NCBI GenBank assembly: GCA_946482375.1
Contig: CAMLRH010000130.1
Location: 1-7,375 of the forward strand
DNA length: 7,375 nucleotides
DNA from: an uncultured Caulobacteraceae bacterium
GTDB taxonomy: Bacteria > Pseudomonadota > Alphaproteobacteria > Caulobacterales > Caulobacteraceae
Reading direction: 5' to 3'
The number at the start of each line of letters is the position of its first letter. Position 1 is the first letter of the stretch. Position numbers and translations under genes: made by a program. The notes under the pieces are model-generated. The model saw only the letters and a program-made list of their open reading frames with translations. It was not told the origin of the DNA and searched no databases. Below, piece by piece: positions 1 through 4,938 of this stretch.

Positions 1-41
1 ACCTCTCCGCCCCTGATCACCAGGTCGTACGACCGCTCCAT
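1..41 (-). CDS. N-terminus of an amidohydrolase / D-aminoacylase-like protein (partial)
   Basis: Only the first 13 complete codons lie in the window; the gene continues past the left edge. Reading leftwards from an ATG at 41 gives MERSYDLVIRGGE, followed by an incomplete valine-type codon. The YDLVIRGG start is typical of the metal-dependent amidohydrolase superfamily, especially N-acyl-D-amino-acid deacylases, whose first strand reads about YDLVIRGGxVVDGTG. A near-perfect Shine-Dalgarno GGAGG (47-51 on this strand), 5 nt before the ATG, supports a real start. The gene diverges from the thiolase downstream and shares the 187-bp control region with it. That the frame is a gene start is fairly secure; the family assignment rests on a dozen residues and could also fit dihydroorotase/hydantoinase-like relatives. 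Confidence 0.6.
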   Translation of the reverse strand, partial: MERSYDLVIRGGE

Positions 42-46
42 GAAAA

Positions 47-51
47 CCTCC
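47..51 (-). promoter_or_regulatory. Ribosome binding site of the leftward amidohydrolase-like gene
   Basis: CCTCC on the plus strand reads GGAGG on the minus strand, 5 nt upstream of the ATG at 41. It is the best Shine-Dalgarno match in the window and is the main reason for calling the otherwise very short partial gene at the left edge. Confidence 0.6.
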
Positions 52-128
52 GCTGGAACAGATGTTTGAATGCTCCGCCCCTCTCGAAACGGGGTCAAGC
101 ATCTCCTAAGGGCAGGGCGCGTAAGTGA

Positions 129-145
129 TTGACGTTCACGTGAAC
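129..145. promoter_or_regulatory. Palindromic operator-like site upstream of the thiolase
   Basis: The site reads TTGACGTTCACGTGAAC. It holds two overlapping symmetries. GTTCACGTGAAC (134-145) is a perfect 12-bp palindrome. TTGACGT-N2-ACGTGAA (129-144) is symmetric except for one pair and the centre. It lies about 85 bp before the thiolase ATG in the divergent control region. The second symmetry resembles, from memory, boxes of the MerR-family regulator LiuR, which controls branched-chain amino acid and fatty-acid catabolism in proteobacteria. TetR-type regulators also bind such palindromes. The symmetry is seen directly; the regulator is a guess. It could serve either divergent gene. Confidence 0.45.
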
Positions 146-193
146 TGGCGCTGCGCTGCACAACGAACTATACGGGTGCGACCGTCGGGACTT

Positions 194-209
194 TCAAACG
201 ACTGTTTGA
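194..209. promoter_or_regulatory. PsrA-like operator (TCAAAC-N4-GTTTGA) before the thiolase
   Basis: The inverted repeat TCAAAC GACT GTTTGA ends 19 nt before the thiolase start codon, just upstream of its Shine-Dalgarno sequence. Its core CAAAC-N4-GTTTG fits the published PsrA recognition pattern (G/C)AAAC-N2-4-GTTT(G/C). PsrA is a TetR-family repressor of beta-oxidation genes (for example fadBA in Pseudomonas) that is released by long-chain fatty acids. A repressor bound here would probably overlap the transcription start or early leader of the thiolase mRNA. The sequence match is direct; use of this box by a PsrA/FadR-like regulator in this organism is an inference. Confidence 0.5.
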
Positions 210-228
210 CTTCAGGGAGAGCGCGCGC

Positions 229-1416
229 ATGCGTGAAGCCGTCATCGTTTCTTACGCCCGTACGGGCCTGGCCAAGTCCGGGCGCGGCGGTTTCAACAAC
301 ACCCATGGCGCGGCCATGACCGGCCACTGCATCCAGCACGCCGTCCAGCGCGCCGGCCTCGACGGCTCGGAAGTCGAGGACGTGGTCATCGGCTGCGGCG
401 GTCCGGAAGGCGCCACCGGCCACAACGTCGGCCGTAACGCCGCGCTCTGGGCCGGCCTGCCGGTCACCGCGTCGGGCACCACGCTGAACCGCTTCTGCTC
501 GTCGGGCCTGAACGCCATCGCCATCGCGGCGAACTACATCCGCAACGACGGCGCGCAGGTCGCGGTCGGCGGCGGTGTCGAGTCGATCTCGCTGGTGCAG
601 ATGGGCGGCCACATGAACCGCCACCACATCACCGAAGAGAAGCTGATGCAGACGCATCCGGCGCTCTGGATGGCGATGATCGAAACCGCCGACATCGTGG
701 CCAAGCGCTACAACGTCAGCCGCGAGTACCAGGACGAGTACTCCCTGCGTTCGCAGCAGCTGATCGCCAAGGCCCAGGCCAACGGCATCTTCAACGACGA
801 AATCGTCCCGATGCCGGTCAAGATGCGCAAGCTCGACAAGGCGACCGGCCAGGAGTCGATCGTCGACTACGTGGTCGACAAGGACGAGTGCAACCGCCCC
901 GACACCACGCTTGAGGGCCTGCAGTCGCTGCAGCCCGTGCGCGGCGAGGGCAACTTCATCACCGCCGGCAACGCCTCGCAACTGTCCGACGGCGCCGCCG
1001 CGGTGGTGCTGATGGAAGCCAAGGAAGCCGAGCGTCGTGGCCTGACCCCGCTGGGCGCCTTCAAGGGCTTCGCCGTCGCCGGCTGCGAGCCCGACGAAAT
1101 GGGCATCGGCCCGGTCTTCGCCGTGCCGCGCCTGCTCGAGCGCCACGGCCTGAAGGTCGACGACATCGACCTGTGGGAACTGAACGAAGCCTTCGCCTCG
1201 CAGTGCCTCTACAGCCGCGACCAGCTCGGCATCGACCCCGACAAGTACAACGTCAACGGCGGCTCGATCGCCATCGGCCACCCGTTCGGCATGACCGGCG
1301 CGCGCCTCGCGGGCCACCTGCTGCTGGAAGGCAAGCGCCGGGGCGCCAAGCTCGGCGTCGTGACCATGTGCATCGGCGGCGGCATGGGTGCGGCGGGCCT
1401 GTTCGAGATCTTCTAA
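229..1416 (+). CDS. Thiolase (acetyl-CoA C-acyltransferase, FadA-like)
   Basis: Complete 395-residue thiolase, the usual length for the family. It should catalyse CoA-dependent cleavage of 3-ketoacyl-CoA to acetyl-CoA and a shortened acyl-CoA in the cytoplasm, the last step of beta-oxidation, or the reverse condensation. The nucleophile is Cys90 in [11 protein letters not shown]. The NEAF motif is at 319-322, the [16 protein letters not shown] signature at 344-359 carries His351, and the second catalytic cysteine is Cys381 in [10 protein letters not shown]. The start is supported by AGGGAGA (214-220), 8 nt before the ATG. Upstream lie two operator-like palindromes, one PsrA-like, which favours a degradative role over biosynthetic PhaA. 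A hairpin terminator follows the stop, so it is probably monocistronic. The exact substrate chain length cannot be read from sequence. Confidence 0.95.
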   Translation: MREAVIVSYARTGLAKSGRGGFNNTHGAAMTGHCIQHAVQRAGLDGSEVEDVVIGCGGPEGATGHNVGRNAALWAGLPVTASGTTLNRFCSSGLNAIAIAANYIRNDGAQVAVGGGVESISLVQMGGHMNRHHITEEKLMQTHPALWMAMIETADIVAKRYNVSREYQDEYSLRSQQLIAKAQANGIFNDEIVPMPVKMRKLDKATGQESIVDYVVDKDECNRPDTTLEGLQSLQPVRGEGNFITAGNASQLSDGAAAVVLMEAKEAERRGLTPLGAFKGFAVAGCEPDEMGIGPVFAVPRLLERHGLKVDDIDLWELNEAFASQCLYSRDQLGIDPDKYNVNGGSIAIGHPFGMTGARLAGHLLLEGKRRGAKLGVVTMCIGGGMGAAGLFEIF

Positions 1417-1425
1417 AGACCTGAT

Positions 1426-1444
1426 CCTTCTCCCGTAGAGAAGG
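1426..1444 (+). other. Short hairpin just after the thiolase stop
   Basis: CCTTCTC (1426-1432) pairs perfectly with GAGAAGG (1438-1444) around a 5-nt loop, beginning 9 nt after the thiolase stop codon. No T-run follows it, so it is more likely an mRNA 3'-end stabilising stem than a terminator in its own right. The stronger hairpin at 1457-1489 follows directly. Confidence 0.4.
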
Positions 1445-1456
1445 GAAACTGAAATG

Positions 1457-1492
1457 ACGGGTTTCCGGGTCTTGCGCTCGGGAACCCGTTTC
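1457..1492 (+). terminator. Hairpin terminator of the thiolase gene
   Basis: Left arm 1457-1469 (ACGGGTTTCCGGG) pairs with right arm 1477-1489 over 13 base pairs, including two G-T wobbles, around the 7-nt loop TCTTGCG. The right arm is followed by TTTCC and an AT-rich ATATT. Position after the thiolase and before an independent gene fits transcription termination. The T-tract is short, so efficiency is uncertain. Confidence 0.65.
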
Positions 1493-1542
1493 CATATTCG
1501 CTGCTTTACGCGCCCGTGGGGCGGTCTGATTCGGAGACCTGC

Positions 1543-1674
1543 ATGAAGACCCGGGCCGCTTTCGCCTTCGCCGCCGCGCTGGCCGCGCTCATCGCCGTGG
1601 CCCTGCCGTTCCCGCGCGACGCCGACGCCGGGGCCGCCCACGCCGCGGCCCCGCCCTTCACCTTCGGCGGTTAG
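1543..1674 (+). CDS. Small exported peptide, unrecognised (43 aa)
   Basis: I do not recognise this peptide. It starts MKTRAAFAFAAALAAL and ends APPFTFGG. A lysine and an arginine near the N-terminus, then an Ala/Leu/Val core to about residue 21, look like a Sec signal peptide. Possible signal-peptidase sites are ADA-GAA or AHA-AAP, leaving a mature peptide of only about 10-15 residues. GGAGA (1533-1537) lies 5 nt before the ATG, a good Shine-Dalgarno. Nearly every codon ends in G or C, matching the coding bias of neighbours. Its TAG (1672-1674) overlaps the TAA of the convergent lipoprotein gene. It could instead be a membrane-anchored micropeptide or a chance frame in GC-rich DNA. Confidence 0.5.
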   Translation: MKTRAAFAFAAALAALIAVALPFPRDADAGAAHAAAPPFTFGG

Positions 1675-2192
1675 CCGCCTCCGCGCGGCCACTGATCGGC
1701 CCGCGCCGCGCAGCCCTTCAAGGTCTCGCCGTCCACCGTCACCGTCGCCGCGTAGGGATAGCGGTTGTCCGACATGCCGTCGGAGCAGGCGGCCTGGGGC
1801 TCCAGCCGGATGGTCAGCCCGCGCGCGTTCCACACCGCCACGTCGCCGTTGATGGTCGGCCCGGCGTTGGCGACGACGAGGTCCGGGTGATCGGGCCGCT
1901 GCAGGGTGATCTTGTCGCCGATCCGCACACCCCAGAACGGCTCGGTGCCGGTCAGCCGCATGCCGGCGCGGTAGTCATTGGCGGGTCCATGGGCGACCGG
2001 GCTTTCGCCGGGCTCGGCTGCCGGCGTCTCGGTCTCGTTGGTGGCCGGCGGCAGCATCGTGGGGGCGCCGCCGTCCGGCAGCGACGCGTCAGGCAGCGCG
2101 GTCTGCGGCGGGTTCACAGCATCGTTCTGGGCGGCGTCCGGCTGGCAGGCCCACAGCAGCAGGGCCGGGGCGATCAGGGCAAGGCGGCGCAT
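1671..2192 (-). CDS. Putative lipoprotein with a COG3650-like C-terminal domain
   Basis: Predicted 173-residue lipoprotein. MRRLALIAPALLLWAC is a signal peptide ending in a lipobox-like LWAC, which would lipidate Cys16; tryptophan at -2 is unusual. Residues 17-75 are a Pro/Ala/Glu-rich linker. Residues 78-163 form the conserved domain, with GTEPFWG (82-88), CSDGMSD (136-142), NRYPYAATV and a final GCA (160-162). Cys136 and Cys161 could form a disulfide. The pattern resembles uncharacterised COG3650-type envelope proteins; no function is known to me. I chose the ATG at 2192 because GGAG lies 6 nt upstream. An in-frame ATG at 2204 would add four residues but lacks a ribosome binding site. It is divergent from the methyltransferase and convergent with the 43-residue ORF. 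Confidence 0.8.
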   Translation of the reverse strand: MRRLALIAPALLLWACQPDAAQNDAVNPPQTALPDASLPDGGAPTMLPPATNETETPAAEPGESPVAHGPANDYRAGMRLTGTEPFWGVRIGDKITLQRPDHPDLVVANAGPTINGDVAVWNARGLTIRLEPQAACSDGMSDNRYPYAATVTVDGETLKGCAARADQWPRGGG

Positions 2193-2198
2193 GACGGG

Positions 2199-2202
2199 CT
2201 CC
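2199..2202 (-). promoter_or_regulatory. Ribosome binding site that sets the lipoprotein start
   Basis: On the minus strand this reads GGAG, 6 nt before the ATG at 2192. The upstream in-frame ATG (2204) has no comparable purine stretch, and this GGAG would fall inside its coding sequence. The downstream start is therefore preferred, which also gives a more typical short, charged signal-peptide N-region (MRR). Confidence 0.5.
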
Positions 2203-2221
2203 ATGGGTTAGAGTGGACGCA

Positions 2222-3322
2222 ATGAGTCGGGTCGGACCCTTCACCTTCTACGAGTTCTTCGCCGGTGGCGGCATGGCGCGGCTGGGCCTGGGCCAAGCGT
2301 GGCAATGCGTCTTCGCCAACGACTTCGACCCGGTGAAGGTTGCCGCCTACCGCGCCAACTTCAACGGCGACCACCTGCACGAAGGTGATGTCTGGGCGCT
2401 GGAGGCGGCCGATCTGCCCGGTCAGGCCGACCTCGCCTGGGCCTCCAGCCCCTGCCAGGACTTCAGTCTCGCCGGGACGCGAGCGGGTTTGAAGGGCGGC
2501 CGTTCCTCGGCCTTCTTCGGCTTCTGGCGGCTGATCGAGGCGCTGAACGGCGAAGGCCGCGCCACACGCCTCGTCGTCATCGAGAACGTCACCGGCCTCC
2601 TCACCTCGCACGGCGGCAAGGACTTCGAAGCCCTCTGCCGGGCGCTGGCAGCGCAGGGCTATCGCTTCGGCGCGCTGGAGATCGACGCAGCCCGCTTCAC
2701 GCCGCAGTCGCGGCCGCGCGTTTTCGTCGTCGCCGCACGAGAGCCGCGCCCTGACCTCATCGGCGACAGCGTCTTCCATACGCCCGGTGTCCGAGCGGCT
2801 TTCGAGGCCTTACCTGCGGAGCTGCGGAAAAGCTGGTGCTGGTGGCGTCTGCCTACGCCGCCAGCGCGCAACACCGACCTCGCGGCGATGCTGGAGGCCG
2901 ACGCTCCTTGGCGGGCCGAGGAGGACACCGCCCACCTGCTATCGCTGATGAATCCGCTCCATCGCGCCCGGCTGACGAAGGCTTCCCGCGTCGTGGGCGC
3001 CGTCTTTCGCCGCACACGCGCGGACGGTCAGCGGGCGGAGGTGCGCACCGACGGGCTCGCCGGGTGCCTGCGCACGCCGCGCGGCGGCTCCTCGCGTCAG
3101 ACCATCGTTGTGGCGGAGGACGGACGGGTCCGCTCGCGCCTGCTCACCGGTCGCGAGGGCGCGCGGCTGATGGGCCTGCCGGACAGCTACATCCTTCCCG
3201 CCCGCACCACGGCCGCCCTGCATGTCGTCGGCGACGGGGTAGCCGTGCCGGTGGTCCGCTGGCTCGCCGAACACCTGCTGGAGCCGCTCCTGGCGCGCCC
3301 CGCCGTGATGGCTGCCGAGTAA
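2222..3322 (+). CDS. DNA cytosine-5 methyltransferase (Dcm type, orphan)
   Basis: A 366-residue C5-cytosine DNA methyltransferase that transfers methyl from S-adenosylmethionine to cytosine. Motif I is FFAGGG (12-17), a variant of the usual DLFAGxGG. Motif IV is SPCQDFS with catalytic Cys78. Motif VI is ENV (121-123) and motif VIII QSRPRVF (162-168). The variable target-recognition stretch runs about 175-300. Motif IX lies around [10 protein letters not shown] (311-320), and motif X is GDGVAVPVV (337-345), with Asp where Asn is common. All catalytic motifs are present. No restriction enzyme is adjacent, but vsr lies downstream beyond cysK. The ATG at 2222 is preferred, with GAGTGGA just before it; a GTG at 2213 in the same frame would add three residues. 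The target site cannot be read from sequence. Confidence 0.93.
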   Translation: MSRVGPFTFYEFFAGGGMARLGLGQAWQCVFANDFDPVKVAAYRANFNGDHLHEGDVWALEAADLPGQADLAWASSPCQDFSLAGTRAGLKGGRSSAFFGFWRLIEALNGEGRATRLVVIENVTGLLTSHGGKDFEALCRALAAQGYRFGALEIDAARFTPQSRPRVFVVAAREPRPDLIGDSVFHTPGVRAAFEALPAELRKSWCWWRLPTPPARNTDLAAMLEADAPWRAEEDTAHLLSLMNPLHRARLTKASRVVGAVFRRTRADGQRAEVRTDGLAGCLRTPRGGSSRQTIVVAEDGRVRSRLLTGREGARLMGLPDSYILPARTTAALHVVGDGVAVPVVRWLAEHLLEPLLARPAVMAAE

Positions 3323-3405
3323 GCGCCTTCAGTTTCTCTGGCTTAACGCCGCGCGTTCGCCCGCTTAAGGTCGCCGCCAAAGGCTCTGACAGAGAGACGC
3401 GACCG

Positions 3406-4383
3406 ATGCCGGACACCTATGACGCCGCGCGCTACAAGCGGGCTGGCCGGGGCAAGATCTTCGACTCCATCCTCGACACCATCGGCGACACGCCGCTGGT
3501 GCGCCTGCCCCACCTCACCGCCGAGATCCGCCCCAAGGGCGAGGTCGTCGCCAAGCTGGAGTTCTTCAACCCGCAGGCCTCGGTGAAGGACCGCATCGGA
3601 GTCGGCATGATCGAGTGGCTGGAGGCCAACGGTCACCTCAAGCCCGGCGGCACGGTCGTTGAGCCGACCAGCGGCAACACCGGCATCGCGCTCGCCTTCG
3701 TGGCCGCGGCCAAGGGCTACAAGTGCGTGCTGGTCATGCCCGACAGCATGTCGCTGGAACGGCGCAAGATGCTGCTGATCCTGGGCGCCGAGCTGGAGCT
3801 GACGCCGGCCGAAAAGGGCATGCGCGGCGCCGTCGCCCGCGCCCAGGAAATCCTGCGCGAGCGTCCCGGCGCGGTCATGCCGCAGCAGTTCGAGAACCAG
3901 GCCAACCCGCTGATCCACCGCGTCTCGACGGCCGAGGAAATCTGGAACGACACCGGCGGCCGCGTCGATGCGGTGGTCTCCGGCGTCGGCACCGGCGGCA
4001 CCATCACCGGCGTCGGCCAGGTGCTGAAGGCCCGCAAACCCTCGGTGCGGATGGTGGCGGTGGAGCCGGAAGCCTCTCCCGTGCTCTCCGGCGGCCAGCC
4101 GGGCGCGCACAAGATCCAGGGTATCGGCGCGGGCTTCGTGCCGGGCATCCTCGATCGCGGCGTCATCGACGAGGTGATCCAGGTCTCCAACGACGACAGC
4201 TTCGACATGGCCAGGCGGGTGGCGCGGCTCGACGGCATTCCCGTCGGCATCTCGTCGGGCGCGGCGCTGACGGCGGCCTTCAACCTCGCTCTGCGCGACG
4301 ACATGGCCGGCAAGCTGGTCGTCGCCATCATCCCGAGCTTTGCCGAGCGCTACCTGTCGACGGCGCTGTTCGACGGGCTGTGA
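3406..4383 (+). CDS. cysK: Cysteine synthase A (O-acetylserine sulfhydrylase)
   Basis: A 325-residue PLP enzyme of the fold-type II family. It makes cysteine from O-acetylserine and sulfide in the cytoplasm, the last step of sulfate assimilation. The PLP Schiff-base lysine is Lys61 in NPQASVKDR. The substrate-binding loop is TSGNTG (88-93), the FENQANP segment is at 162-168, the phosphate-binding loop GVGTGGT at 193-199, and the cofactor-ring motif GISSGAA at 281-287. Length is usual, with an N-terminal extension of roughly 20 residues before [11 protein letters not shown]. The frame is open far upstream inside the methyltransferase, but similarity begins only here, so the ATG at 3406 is chosen; its Shine-Dalgarno (AGAGAGA) is weak. 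An 83-bp gap separates it from the methyltransferase, and its TGA overlaps the vsr start. Confidence 0.95.
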   Translation: MPDTYDAARYKRAGRGKIFDSILDTIGDTPLVRLPHLTAEIRPKGEVVAKLEFFNPQASVKDRIGVGMIEWLEANGHLKPGGTVVEPTSGNTGIALAFVAAAKGYKCVLVMPDSMSLERRKMLLILGAELELTPAEKGMRGAVARAQEILRERPGAVMPQQFENQANPLIHRVSTAEEIWNDTGGRVDAVVSGVGTGGTITGVGQVLKARKPSVRMVAVEPEASPVLSGGQPGAHKIQGIGAGFVPGILDRGVIDEVIQVSNDDSFDMARRVARLDGIPVGISSGAALTAAFNLALRDDMAGKLVVAIIPSFAERYLSTALFDGL

Positions 4384-4826
4384 CCGACGTCTACGGCCCG
4401 GAGAAGCGCTCGGCGGTGATGCGCCGGGTCAAGAGCCGAGACACCACGCCTGAGAAGACGGTCCGCCGCCTGCTGACGAAGCTGGGCGCCCGCTACCGGC
4501 TGCACCGCGCCGACCTGTCGGGAAAGCCCGACATCGTCATGCCGGGGCGGAGGCTCGTCCTCTTCGTCCACGGCTGCTTCTGGCACGGCCACGACTGTGC
4601 GCGCGGCAGCCGGGTGCCCAGGGCCAACCGCGACTACTGGACCGCCAAGGTCGCCCGCAACCGGGCCCGCGACGAGGCCGCGCGCGAAAAGCTCACGGCC
4701 GCGGGCTGGCGGGTGGAGACGCTGTGGGAGTGCGAGCTGAAGGACCAGGCGGCGGTGGAGAAAAGGTTGGCCGCGTTACTTCTCCCTTCCCCCTCGAGGG
4801 GGGAAGGGCCGGGGATGAGGGTGTGA
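4380..4826 (+). CDS. vsr: Very-short-patch-repair T:G mismatch endonuclease Vsr
   Basis: A 148-residue Vsr endonuclease, which nicks DNA 5' to the T in T:G mismatches formed by deamination of 5-methylcytosine. Motifs include RSxDTxPE-like SRDTTPE (19-25), [13 protein letters not shown] with catalytic Asp51, [12 protein letters not shown] (62-73) with His69 and likely zinc ligands Cys66, His71, Cys73 and Cys118, and WECEL (116-120). Numbering from the GTG start reproduces the E. coli positions Asp51 and His69 as I remember them, which supports that start. GTG at 4380 overlaps the cysK TGA (GTGA), implying translational coupling. The last 15 or so residues ([15 protein letters not shown]) are encoded by a palindromic repeat and are not part of the Vsr fold. 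The natural partner is the methyltransferase one gene upstream. Confidence 0.93.
   Translation: MTDVYGPEKRSAVMRRVKSRDTTPEKTVRRLLTKLGARYRLHRADLSGKPDIVMPGRRLVLFVHGCFWHGHDCARGSRVPRANRDYWTAKVARNRARDEAAREKLTAAGWRVETLWECELKDQAAVEKRLAALLLPSPSRGEGPGMRV
4781..4823 (+). repeat. CTCGAG-centred palindromic intergenic repeat, copy 1
   Basis: Left arm 4784-4795 (CCCTTCCCCCTC) pairs with right arm 4796-4808 (GAGGGGGGAAGGG), leaving one extra G. A G-rich tail (4809-4823) ends GAGGGTG. It looks like the REP-like palindromes common between genes of alphaproteobacteria. It overlaps the 3' end of vsr, whose reading frame runs through it. A second copy lies inverted at 4898-4936. It may act as a terminator-like or mRNA 3'-end structure for vsr. 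Confidence 0.7.
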
Positions 4827-4897
4827 GCAGAGAGTTGAATGGCAAGCGCCGGTGGGCTCAGCGCCAAACGGAGCCCCTCGTCCAGACTGAGCGGCTA

Positions 4898-4936
4898 CAC
4901 CCTCCACCCTGCCCTCCTCCCCTCGAGGGAGGAGGG
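4898..4936 (-). repeat. CTCGAG-centred palindromic intergenic repeat, copy 2 (inverted)
   Basis: Left arm 4912-4924 (CCCTCCTCCCCTC) pairs with right arm 4925-4936 (GAGGGAGGAGGG), again with a single unpaired base. Read on the minus strand it has the same layout as copy 1: a palindrome, then GGGC, a G-run and GAGGGTGT. It stops 2 nt short of the kinase stop codon. The two copies face each other across about 74 bp between convergent genes, so they could end transcription from both sides. The spacer also holds a small hairpin, GGGCTC (4854-4859) with GAGCCC (4871-4876). Confidence 0.7.
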
Positions 4937-4938
4937 TT

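Noticed and set aside
145..160. Sigma-54 promoter (TGGC … TGCA) before the thiolase
   Set aside because: The GG and GC dinucleotides are 9 nt apart, not the required 10, and the -12 element lacks TTGC.
125..319. 64-codon plus-strand frame overlapping the thiolase start
   Set aside because: It overlaps the thiolase in another frame, has no ribosome binding site and covers the operator region. Its translation has no resemblance to a protein family.
136..1833. 565-codon open frame on the minus strand across the thiolase
   Set aside because: It is antisense to a thiolase with every catalytic motif intact. The translation is Arg/His/Ala-rich with no recognisable domain, as expected from the complement of high-GC3 coding sequence.
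3343..3368. CtrA cell-cycle regulator site (TTAA-N7-TTAA) before cysK
   Set aside because: The two TTAA elements are separated by 18 nt, not 7, so this is not the known CtrA box. It is kept only as a direct-repeat observation.
2836..3405. Upstream extension of the cysK frame into the methyltransferase gene
   Set aside because: The added 190 residues are Arg/Pro/Ala-rich and overlap a methyltransferase with complete motifs. Cysteine synthase similarity begins only after the ATG at 3406.
3723..4379. Upstream extension of the vsr frame into cysK
   Set aside because: The translation there is an Arg/Gly-rich shadow of cysK. Starting at the GTG at 4380 gives the normal Vsr length and residue numbering.
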